DNA of 7,174 nt from Bacteroidota bacterium. GTDB taxonomy: Bacteria; Bacteroidota; Bacteroidia; Chitinophagales; Chitinophagaceae. How positions within the stretch are numbered: position 1 is the stretch's first letter; each line of letters opens with the position of its first letter. The notes beneath the pieces were generated by a model that saw only the letters and a list, made by a program, of their open reading frames with translations, was not told the DNA's origin and searched no databases. Shown one piece after another: positions 1-5,753 of the stretch. A program made the position numbers and the translations under genes. Where the stretch lies: positions 1 to 7,174 of the forward strand of contig JAEVYV010000273.1 of the NCBI GenBank assembly GCA_023392575.1. The letters are read 5' to 3'.

Positions 1-1542
1 CTCACCGACAACAACACCAGCCAAAAAGCTGCCTTTACCGCGCTGGTGCCCGTCAACGGCCAGATCGTCCTGAGCCTGCAGCGCCTCAACACCTACAACT
101 ACCTCAACGGCTTTATCCTTAGTGAGGCCTCCGGCAGCACCTCGGCCCCGGCCACCAACACCCCGCCCCAGGTCAGTGCCGGCAGCGACAAGGCCCTGAC
201 CCTGCCCACCAGCAGCGTGGTGCTCAGCGCCTCCGCCACTGATGCCGACGGCTCCATTGCCGCCTACAAATGGAGCCAAACCGCCGGACCCGCCCCGGCC
301 CTCTTTTCCAGCACCACCGTGCTTAGCCCCACCGTGAGCGGTCTGGTGGCCGGTACCTATACCTTCCGCCTCACCGCCACCGACAACCAGGGCGCCTCCG
401 CCTCCGACGACGTCTCGGTTGCGGTCAACGCAGCCCCCGCCACCTCAGCAACAGGAACGGTACATACACTTAAGTTTGATAGTTATGGTAATGCTTATTA
501 CCCCAACGGCACCGGATTAAACTGGAAACCGGGTGATATAGTGAATATTCCGGCTGGCAATTATGGACTAATTGACCTTGGAAACATAAAAGGCGATGCC
601 AACAACCCGATCATTATCAGGAATTCTGGAGGCCTGGTAACCGTTAAACAAATCAGGCTCAATAACAAGATGGAGCACTTTAAAATATTGGGAAATGGAA
701 CCCCTGGTATTACCTATGGCATTAAAGTATCCAGCGCCGATAATATTGCCATTGCTGCTGCGATGGTATCCGATATGGAGATAGCCTATGTAGAAGTCAG
801 CGGAGCCGGGGTGGGAATTATGGTAAAAAAGAACCCTGTAGCCGGCGATCCCTCTACCCAGTATCCGAACTACACTATCAAGAACATCAAAATTCATCAC
901 AACTATATTCATGACATTGCCACAGAAGGAATGTACATTGGCCATACAATGCCAGGAGGCACAAATGGAGCCGTTCCCATAAGGCTTTCCAATGTTGAAA
1001 TAGCCTACAACACCCTGGAAAGAATTGGCTGGGACGGCATTCAGATGTCGACCACTACCGGCACCAACAGCATTCATGATAATGTGGTAAAAAATTTTGG
1101 TACAGCAAATTACAGCAGCCAACAAACAGGCATTGCCATAGGCGGAGCGGCCACCGGCAACATTTACAATAACACCATCTCTACCGGAACGGGATGGGGT
1201 ATTAATGTGATGGGTTATGGGTTGATTAAGGTTTACGGCAATACGGTAGAAAATGTTGGCAAAAACGGAATTGGCAAAGGAGCCGAATCCATATTTGCCG
1301 ACGACAGGATATCAGGACCGGAAAGTTTCCCTAAGCAGCAGGTAGTGATTACCGACAACATTATAAAGTATCCCCAGCCTGATGGCGCCATCCGGGTAGG
1401 TGCGTACCATAACAATAGTTTGCCTTCAACGGTAACCAATAATACGGTTCACCTCCCCAATGCCCCCAGTAATTGGCTTACTTATTACGTCGTTTCGAAC
1501 GTTTCCGGAAGCACCATTACGGGAAATACCGTTATTCGGTAG
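1..1542 (+). CDS. Secreted modular protein, PKD domain plus right-handed beta-helix (5' partial)
   Basis: The frame is open from the first base, so the start and any signal peptide lie upstream; 513 residues are visible and the stop is TAG at 1540-1542. Residues 1-42 look like the end of a beta-sandwich module (RLNTYNYLNGFILSE). Residues 53-143 form a PKD-like domain, opening with NTPPQVSAG and closing with TDNQGASASDDVSVAVN. From about residue 154 to the end the chain is a parallel beta-helix with recurring N-x-[IV] turns (HHNYIHDI, IAYNTLERI, IHDNVVKNF, IYNNTIS, VYGNTVENV, ITDNIIKY, VTNNTVHL, ITGNTVI). Such helices occur in polysaccharide lyases, hydrolases and surface binding proteins; I see no catalytic set that names an enzyme. 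It is probably exported and carbohydrate-directed, by inference. The chain ends on a helix coil, with no recognisable type IX secretion C-terminal domain. The PKD part is far more GC-rich than the helix part. The architecture is firm; the function is unknown. Confidence 0.9.
   Translation, partial: LTDNNTSQKAAFTALVPVNGQIVLSLQRLNTYNYLNGFILSEASGSTSAPATNTPPQVSAGSDKALTLPTSSVVLSASATDADGSIAAYKWSQTAGPAPALFSSTTVLSPTVSGLVAGTYTFRLTATDNQGASASDDVSVAVNAAPATSATGTVHTLKFDSYGNAYYPNGTGLNWKPGDIVNIPAGNYGLIDLGNIKGDANNPIIIRNSGGLVTVKQIRLNNKMEHFKILGNGTPGITYGIKVSSADNIAIAAAMVSDMEIAYVEVSGAGVGIMVKKNPVAGDPSTQYPNYTIKNIKIHHNYIHDIATEGMYIGHTMPGGTNGAVPIRLSNVEIAYNTLERIGWDGIQMSTTTGTNSIHDNVVKNFGTANYSSQQTGIAIGGAATGNIYNNTISTGTGWGINVMGYGLIKVYGNTVENVGKNGIGKGAESIFADDRISGPESFPKQQVVITDNIIKYPQPDGAIRVGAYHNNSLPSTVTNNTVHLPNAPSNWLTYYVVSNVSGSTITGNTVIR
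157..429 (+). other. PKD-like domain, GC-rich module within the beta-helix gene
   Basis: This segment encodes residues 53-143 of the first gene. The pattern (P-P-x-V-x-A-G, then S-A-x-D-x-D-G-x-I, then Y-x-W-x-Q-x-x-G-P, then G-x-Y-x-F-x-L-T-A-T-D-x-x-G) is the usual PKD/REJ-like immunoglobulin fold of large secreted Bacteroidota proteins, where it acts as a spacer or adhesive module. By hand count about 70% of bases at 121-300 and 361-460 are G or C, with C or G at most third codon positions, against about 45% in the helix-coding part that follows. Confidence 0.8.
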
Positions 1543-1571
1543 TAGCAGAAAATCCAAAAAATAAAATTCTG

Positions 1572-1598
1572 AAACCGTCTTTCGTGAGACGGTTTTTT
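1572..1598 (+). terminator. Intrinsic terminator of the beta-helix gene
   Basis: A perfect 9-bp stem (AAACCGTCT at 1572-1580 with AGACGGTTT at 1587-1595) encloses a 6-nt loop, TTCGTG, and runs into six T residues at 1593-1598. It starts 30 nt after the TAG stop of the beta-helix gene. It lies between two convergent genes (stops at 1542 and 1614). Read on the minus strand, the hairpin is followed by only three T before the run is broken, so it should work mainly for the plus-strand gene, perhaps weakly in both directions. Confidence 0.88.
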
Positions 1599-1613
1599 AT
1601 TGCCCTACCCGCG

Positions 1614-2750
1614 TTAGAGTAAGGATACTACTATCGATTGGGCCTGTAAGAAACTCTCCAGAAGAAGCATCCAGCAAGAGAAGGCCTGCACCATAAGGAG
1701 TTGGTGGTTTACACTTAGTGATCTATCTGTAATGGTGACTTTCTCTTGCAATTCTTTTTTTAAGCTTGAAATCAAAAAAAAGTTTTTCTTCATCGCAAAA
1801 TGCCAAAGGCAATTCTGCAATTGTTCCCGCAACAAAATATATTTTAAATAGTTCAGCTTCCCGGCAGCAGATCGACTGCCGAAAATCCATCTTGAAAAGG
1901 AAACCGGTAAAAACCTGATAAAAAAATAAGCGAAATTTTTGATCAAATGCTTGTGAAAGCCTGATTGCGTGGGCCTGGCCCCATTCAATATCATGCGATA
2001 GGGTTCCAACACATTATTACATGCCGAGCTTTCTCGAACATATCTTACCCAATAGTCCCAGGTAAGCCGCTCTCTGGTAATATAGTGCTTGAACCGCAGG
2101 TTTTCATTATACCAGATTTCATAATTGCATAATGCCAAGATATAACAAAGCTCGTGGTCGCCCCCCGAAGTAAGTTGTGCCCCACTTCGGTCGGACAACA
2201 TGAATTTAAAATTTACCTCTACCAATAACTGATAAGCAGACTTTCGCAACACACAACCGGCACCATACACCCGATGGCTGTGCACCTTACCTGAACTTGC
2301 TGCCTGAGCCCCTCCGGCCAGCAGGTTCAATCTTAAAAGCCAAGGATCAGGCACGGCTTCATACACCAACTCGCCCCGGGCGCCCAGTATACCAATGCGG
2401 GGGTTTTGGCTCATGCTGTCGTAAGCGGTGTTCACATAATCAGGCGAAAGCCAGTTATCGTCGTCACACAGGATCACATATTCGTAACGGGCCGTTCGGA
2501 TTCCCATTTCCCTGGCCATGGCAAGACCCTGTAATGGCTGTTGCCGAATAATCAATGGAACCGAGGCCCGGAGGCTGCTCCATTCATCCTGCACAAGGGA
2601 AACACCATCGTCTGTTGAGTTATTGTCGATAAGAATCAGCTCCCAGGGTATGGTTCTGCGCACCTGTTGACGGGCAATATGCCTTACCGTTTCACGCAAC
2701 CTGCCTGCGCCGTTATAGGTACAGATCACTATGGAAATCCCTGGATTCAT
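1614..2750 (-). CDS. Family 2 glycosyltransferase (GT-A fold), second gene of a pair
   Basis: This protein of 378 residues carries the GT2 signatures in order: the nucleotide-binding start ISIVICTYNGAGRL (residues 5-18), LILIDNNSTDDG (38-49), the metal/nucleotide DXD-type site CDDDNWL (95-101), and the acceptor-side acidic motif GGDHEL (196-201), usually taken as the catalytic base region. It should transfer a sugar from a nucleotide donor to a growing surface polysaccharide or glycolipid at the inner face of the membrane; donor and acceptor cannot be read from the sequence. The ATG at 2750 was chosen because it overlaps the upstream gene's TGA as ATGA and places the GT motif right at the N-terminus; an in-frame ATG 15 codons upstream would overlap more and adds no domain. 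No Shine-Dalgarno site is visible, as is usual in Bacteroidota. The last 45 or so residues have an unusual, low-quality look (see findings). Confidence 0.9.
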   Translation of the reverse strand: MNPGISIVICTYNGAGRLRETVRHIARQQVRRTIPWELILIDNNSTDDGVSLVQDEWSSLRASVPLIIRQQPLQGLAMAREMGIRTARYEYVILCDDDNWLSPDYVNTAYDSMSQNPRIGILGARGELVYEAVPDPWLLRLNLLAGGAQAASSGKVHSHRVYGAGCVLRKSAYQLLVEVNFKFMLSDRSGAQLTSGGDHELCYILALCNYEIWYNENLRFKHYITRERLTWDYWVRYVRESSACNNVLEPYRMILNGARPTQSGFHKHLIKNFAYFFIRFLPVSFSRWIFGSRSAAGKLNYLKYILLREQLQNCLWHFAMKKNFFLISSLKKELQEKVTITDRSLSVNHQLLMVQAFSCWMLLLESFLQAQSIVVSLL

Positions 2751-3733
2751 GAAATACCCATTAACATTTTTAAATTCAGCTTGATGACTTTCCAATACAG
2801 TCCGGCATCCCGATGCATTTTAAGTGCTTGTTTTATTTGTATTTTGGTTTGCTTTCTATTCTTGCTGGTGTGCCACAATCTATTGGCGATCCGCAACCCA
2901 TAATGCGCATAAAACCGGTGTGTTTTCTTTTGTATGGCTTTCCTTTGCTCGGGCAAAACATAGTTTCCAATCGTATCAATGACCCAGCGGAGATCCTGCA
3001 TGTTCTTTCCGTTTTGGAACGACCGGCCAGAAACCGAATTCATATGAATCCGGTACTCCGCCAGGACAGTGGGTGTATAGGCTATTTGGTAATGGGCGGC
3101 AATGCGGGCCCACATTTCCCAGTCCTCACCATAGGAAACGCCGTAAAAACCTCCCAGGTGCTCGTATACTTTTCTTTTAACCGCCATGGCACAATACTGC
3201 ACCCTTTGTCGCTCCGCAATACGCAAAAGCCAGTTATCCAGCACCTTTCTTTCCGGTATTTCTTTGTCGTGGTTAAACAGCAGCTCACCCTTTTCGTTTA
3301 TGTAACTGAAACGGCAAAAGGCGGCGCCGATGTCCGGATACTGGTTAAAGAGTAATTCCATCTCCCTATAATACCCTTTCCTAACCCGGTCATCGCCATG
3401 CAACAAATGAACATAATGCCCCTTGGACCGGTTCAAACAACTTACAAAATTGGCCAGGCTGCCTACATTGCTTGCCTGCCTGTAATATTGAACCCGCTTG
3501 CCGGCGGCGTTGCGCACAATGGCAGCGACATCGGCGTCTGTGCTGGCATCGTCAACAACCTCAATTTGCATGAGTTTTTCTCCCGGATCCTGCTTTAAAA
3601 CAGAGTCTAAAGTTTGGGGTAAAAAATGAGCGCAGTTATAAACAGGAATCATAACAGACCATAGCGGCCGGTCTACCTCTTCACAGGGCTTTATTGGCGG
3701 AGGCGAGGCGAAGGGCACCTTGTTATGCTTCAT
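2747..3733 (-). CDS. Family 2 glycosyltransferase (GT-A fold), first gene of a pair
   Basis: This 328-residue protein has a complete GT2 catalytic domain: WSVMIPVYNCAHFL (residues 25-38), IEVVDDASTDAD (57-68), the DXD-type site LLHGDDRV (110-117), and GEDWEMW (202-208), the ED-containing motif typical of inverting GT2 enzymes that build capsules, exopolysaccharides and O-antigens. The first 24 residues are a proline-rich lead-in without membrane character. The basic C-terminus (about 260-328) has no clear transmembrane segment, so the enzyme is probably cytoplasmic or peripheral to the membrane. Its TGA stop overlaps the ATG of the next glycosyltransferase by 4 bp, which indicates translational coupling and one operon. 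Sugar specificity cannot be inferred. The ATG at 3733 is preceded by an A/T-rich leader and no Shine-Dalgarno site. Confidence 0.92.
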   Translation of the reverse strand: MKHNKVPFASPPPIKPCEEVDRPLWSVMIPVYNCAHFLPQTLDSVLKQDPGEKLMQIEVVDDASTDADVAAIVRNAAGKRVQYYRQASNVGSLANFVSCLNRSKGHYVHLLHGDDRVRKGYYREMELLFNQYPDIGAAFCRFSYINEKGELLFNHDKEIPERKVLDNWLLRIAERQRVQYCAMAVKRKVYEHLGGFYGVSYGEDWEMWARIAAHYQIAYTPTVLAEYRIHMNSVSGRSFQNGKNMQDLRWVIDTIGNYVLPEQRKAIQKKTHRFYAHYGLRIANRLWHTSKNRKQTKIQIKQALKMHRDAGLYWKVIKLNLKMLMGIS

Positions 3734-4029
3734 AAAGAAATAGCATCAATACAATCTTGATCAATAAGGTTACAGGGAGCGCTTTACAAAAAGATTATAG
3801 CTAAGGAAGGCATTCAGGATATCAGTGTCGGACCTCACCAAAAACTGTTATTGCAAGTGAAAGGCTTCTGTCTCACAAACCATTTAATTCAAAAGCCGCC
3901 CTCACAACCAACATAGCTCTCGCAGGTAACATATTAAAGATAATATCAGTTATTTAAAATAAGCAATATTTTAAACCCCTTATTTCATCCTTTCGTCGAA
4001 ATAATCACCAGACTGCTTAGTCCTTTGGC
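3734..4029. other. Intergenic region upstream of the glycosyltransferase pair
   Basis: This 296-bp gap lies between the start of the glycosyltransferase pair and the stop of the DinB-like gene, both on the minus strand. I see no credible small ORF or RNA gene. The part nearest the DinB-like gene is strongly AT-rich and holds two adjacent inverted repeats. No clear intrinsic terminator follows the DinB-like gene; there is only a 4-bp GACT/AGTC stem near 4012-4021, so read-through into the glycosyltransferase genes is possible. Confidence 0.6.
3931..3975 (-). promoter_or_regulatory. AT-rich tandem inverted repeats with a possible promoter for the glycosyltransferase pair
   Basis: Two perfect inverted repeats lie side by side: ATATTA/TAATAT around AAGA (3931-3946) and TTTAAAATA/TATTTTAAA around AGCAA (3953-3975). 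On the minus strand TATCTTTA (3942 to 3935) differs from the Bacteroidota -7 box TAnnTTTG only at the last base, and TTG (3966 to 3964) lies 21 nt upstream, within the spacing reported for this phylum. Transcription would start about 200 nt before the ATG at 3733. The repeats could bind a regulator or arise by chance in AT-rich DNA, so the promoter call is tentative. Confidence 0.25.
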
Positions 4030-4500
4030 CTAATCCCAAATCGCAGGCCGTACTACCTGCAAGGTTCTTAAATAAGAAAGCATTTGCCCGGCATGCACCG
4101 ATTCGTGATAAGCAATGCGGTTTAAATAATCACCGAGCTTTCTTTGCTGTCCTTTTTCTTTTCGAACAATTTCAATAGCTTCCAGGTCTTCCGCACGAAA
4201 ACTCCGAATCATGGCCATAAAGCTGTTGCGGTACGAATGAGAAAAGGCCAGTTCATCATCCAAATTTGTATAAGGCCTGTTCTGCCAGGGAGAAGGATAA
4301 TCACCCAAATTCCCCCTATTGAGGATGATTTGATGAAACAAGTGTTCTCCCTCCAACACATGCCGTACCATTTCCAGACACCCCAAAGCCTGAGCATCGG
4401 GCCGCCAGGCATAAAAGTCCCGGGGAATACCACTCCATAACAGAATGCTCCGGCGGCGGATTTCTTCAAAATTCAAAATAATAGAATCTGTGGCGTTCAT
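4030..4500 (-). CDS. DinB-like four-helix metalloprotein
   Basis: This 156-residue protein fits the DinB / YfiT-like superfamily in length (about 150-170) and in its metal triad: one histidine at the end of helix 2 (H47 in MVRHVLEGEH) and an HxxxH pair in the last helix (H132 and H136 in YHESVHAGQ). The proline-rich PRDFYAWRPD segment (26-35) and the helical SYRNSFMAMIRSF stretch (89-101) also fit. Family members bind Zn or Ni; some are thiol-dependent S-transferases that use low-molecular-weight thiols, but most have no assigned reaction, and the name does not prove induction by DNA damage. It is cytoplasmic, with no signal peptide. It stands alone: 296 bp from the next minus-strand gene and divergent from the phosphatase gene. 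The ATG at 4500 is the natural start and is preceded at once by a 17-bp palindrome that may control it. Confidence 0.85.
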   Translation of the reverse strand: MNATDSIILNFEEIRRRSILLWSGIPRDFYAWRPDAQALGCLEMVRHVLEGEHLFHQIILNRGNLGDYPSPWQNRPYTNLDDELAFSHSYRNSFMAMIRSFRAEDLEAIEIVRKEKGQQRKLGDYLNRIAYHESVHAGQMLSYLRTLQVVRPAIWD

Positions 4501-4517
4501 TTTAAACCTGGTTTAAA
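4501..4517. promoter_or_regulatory. Perfect palindrome directly before the DinB-like start codon
   Basis: TTTAAACCTGGTTTAAA has two perfect 8-bp arms around a single central T and abuts the ATG of the DinB-like gene. A one-base centre cannot form a tight RNA hairpin with full pairing, so a dimeric DNA-binding protein is a more natural reader than an RNA structure. The position, between a likely promoter and the start codon, would suit repression. No binding protein is identified. Confidence 0.4.
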
Positions 4518-4535
4518 TGTTGGTTCTCTTGCCAG

Positions 4536-4571
4536 CAAAAATATGCTGCACCATATCTCTCATTTTACAAA
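4536..4571 (-). promoter_or_regulatory. Candidate promoter of the DinB-like gene
   Basis: On the minus strand TATTTTTG (4543 to 4536) matches the Bacteroidota -7 consensus TAnnTTTG at every fixed base. A TTTG (4571 to 4568) lies 24 nt upstream, slightly longer than the usual 17-23, and sits inside a second small dyad, CATTTT-AC-AAAATG (4561-4574). The start of transcription would be about 25-30 nt before the ATG, leaving the 17-bp palindrome inside the leader. Confidence 0.4.
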
Positions 4572-4709
4572 ATGTTTGAAAAGATGTGCATCATTTCCTT
4601 TCTTGTTTTCGGTGTAGAAGATTGCACTGTTTTAAATATACGCCCGGCAAAACAGGTCTTCGGCGTCCGTGCCCACACAGAAGAAAACAGGCACTTATCT
4701 AATACAAAA

Positions 4710-4769
4710 GATGCACCGTTGAAGGCAGACCCACTCCTTTAGAAAAACCAATGGCTCAACGGTGGCATC
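4710..4769. repeat. Long imperfect inverted repeat, possible structured RNA element
   Basis: GATGCACCGTTGA (4710-4722) pairs with TCAACGGTGGCATC (4756-4769) over 13 base pairs with one bulged G at 4765, around a 33-nt loop. No T-run follows on either strand, so it is not an intrinsic terminator. It could be part of a non-coding RNA, a leader structure for the phosphatase gene, or a protein-binding dyad. No known RNA family is recognised. Confidence 0.4.
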
Positions 4770-5007
4770 ATAGAAGTAGTGCTGATTACAGCAACAAGCA
4801 TTGTGCTCCAGCCAGCACACACAACCCGGCTTCTTTCACCAACAGCCCAAAGCCTCGCTGCTGCTTCCAGATCTGCGCTACCTAAAATACCCACCGCATT
4901 TTGAACGCTTCTCTGGCGGCATCGGCGAATTCAGAAAGGCGGCGAATGCCAAAGAAAACCCCACTGCAGCTCTCCCTGCTTTCAAAAATCTTCAATATGT
5001 TTATTAT

Positions 5008-5613
5008 ATGAAAACACGGATATTCCTGTTTCTGATTTTTTTGTTCTTCTGTTTTTTTAGCCGGGCGCAGAACTGGGATATCGAGTTGTTAAGAGACATC
5101 AACCGCCACCGCGACCGCTCTTTGGACAGCTTTTTTATTATCCTTACCGATTACGCAGCGGTGCTGGCCTACAGCATTCCCTTGTTGCTTTTTGCTTATG
5201 CAAAAAAGACCCGGAACACCCTGCTGGAAAACAAGGCCCGGTTCATTATTTATTCGATTCTGGCGGTGTTGGTCCTTGCCCTCCTGCTCAAATACACAGT
5301 GAACCGCCCCCGCCCTTTTGACACCTATCCCTTTATAGAAAAGGTCAGCACGGGAAGCAGCCCTTCCTTTCCCTCGGGCCACACCTCCGATGCTTTTACC
5401 CTGGCAACCTGCCTGAGCCTGGCCTTCCGCAAATGGTGGGTGATCCTGCCATCGCTTTTCTGGGCTTCACTGGTGGCCTATTCAAGGATGGAACTTGGCG
5501 TGCATTATCCCTCAGATGTTTTGGCTTCGATCCTGATTGGCATAGGAGGCACCCTGGTTATATGGCGGCTTTATGGCAAAAGAATCGTCCAAAAGGCAAA
5601 GAGCAATATGTGA
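5008..5613 (+). CDS. PAP2-family membrane phosphatase
   Basis: This 201-residue membrane protein carries all three PAP2 phosphatase motifs: KYTVNRPRP (residues 95-103, the K-x6-RP motif), PSGHTSDAF (122-130, with H125 as the expected general acid) and SRMELGVHYPSD (159-170, the SR-x5-H-x3-D motif, with H166 the expected nucleophile and D170 supporting it). A signal-peptide-like hydrophobic N-terminus (4-17) ends at SRA-Q, and membrane segments follow at about 49-65, 79-95, 145-158 and 171-186. Family members remove phosphate from lipid phosphates such as undecaprenyl diphosphate, phosphatidylglycerol phosphate or lipid A. With polyprenyl-linked glycosylation genes next door, a carrier-recycling role is attractive but inferred. 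The ATG at 5008 was chosen because it begins the signal peptide; the open frame extends upstream to 4801 without domain content. The gene ends 140 bp before the next, so co-transcription is possible. Confidence 0.93.
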   Translation: MKTRIFLFLIFLFFCFFSRAQNWDIELLRDINRHRDRSLDSFFIILTDYAAVLAYSIPLLLFAYAKKTRNTLLENKARFIIYSILAVLVLALLLKYTVNRPRPFDTYPFIEKVSTGSSPSFPSGHTSDAFTLATCLSLAFRKWWVILPSLFWASLVAYSRMELGVHYPSDVLASILIGIGGTLVIWRLYGKRIVQKAKSNM

Positions 5614-5753
5614 CCACACCTCCGGCCACTGCACACCATCCTTTTATCCTTAATCACTTTACCGTCGATTTTTTTTATTTTTAATACACCAACCTGTATT
5701 CTTACTCTTGAATCAACTGGACCAGTAGCCTAAGGAAATTCAATCACACGGTT

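Larger units (their letters stand above)
4501..5007. other. Divergent intergenic region without a recognised gene
   Basis: About 507 bp separate the divergent DinB-like and PAP2 genes. The left 75 bp carry the likely promoter and palindrome of the DinB-like gene. The middle holds a 13-bp imperfect hairpin (4710-4769) and a 6-bp TGTGCT/AGCACA hairpin (4802-4819). The right 200 bp are moderately GC-rich and open in the PAP2 frame from 4801, but the translation has no domain character and ends in a fresh signal peptide, so I do not read it as coding. I found no tRNA, tmRNA, RNase P or SRP RNA signature and no clear promoter for the PAP2 gene. Confidence 0.55.

Noticed and set aside
568..1125. 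Long minus-strand open frame of 185 codons inside the beta-helix gene
   Set aside because: It is antisense to a well-supported beta-helix, its translation has no domain character, and the frame openness follows from the codon bias of the sense gene.
1662..1676. 15-nt exact direct repeat (AAGAAGCATCCAGCA) also present at 6376-6390
   Set aside because: The copies lie in unrelated contexts, with no flanking similarity; a single 15-mer repeat in 7 kb is uncommon but compatible with chance.
2751..2795. Earlier ATG for the second GT2 gene, 15 codons upstream
   Set aside because: The ATG at 2750 gives the classic ATGA coupling with the upstream stop and the GT2 motif begins five residues later; the extension only deepens the overlap.
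4801..5007. A 69-residue N-terminal extension of the PAP2 protein
   Set aside because: It would start at TTG, shows no domain, and would bury a clear signal peptide that begins at the ATG at 5008.
5669..5700. T-rich tract and short hairpin after the PAP2 gene as a terminator
   Set aside because: The T-run comes before the hairpin on the plus strand and would be an A-run after it on the minus strand, so the order is wrong for intrinsic termination in either direction.
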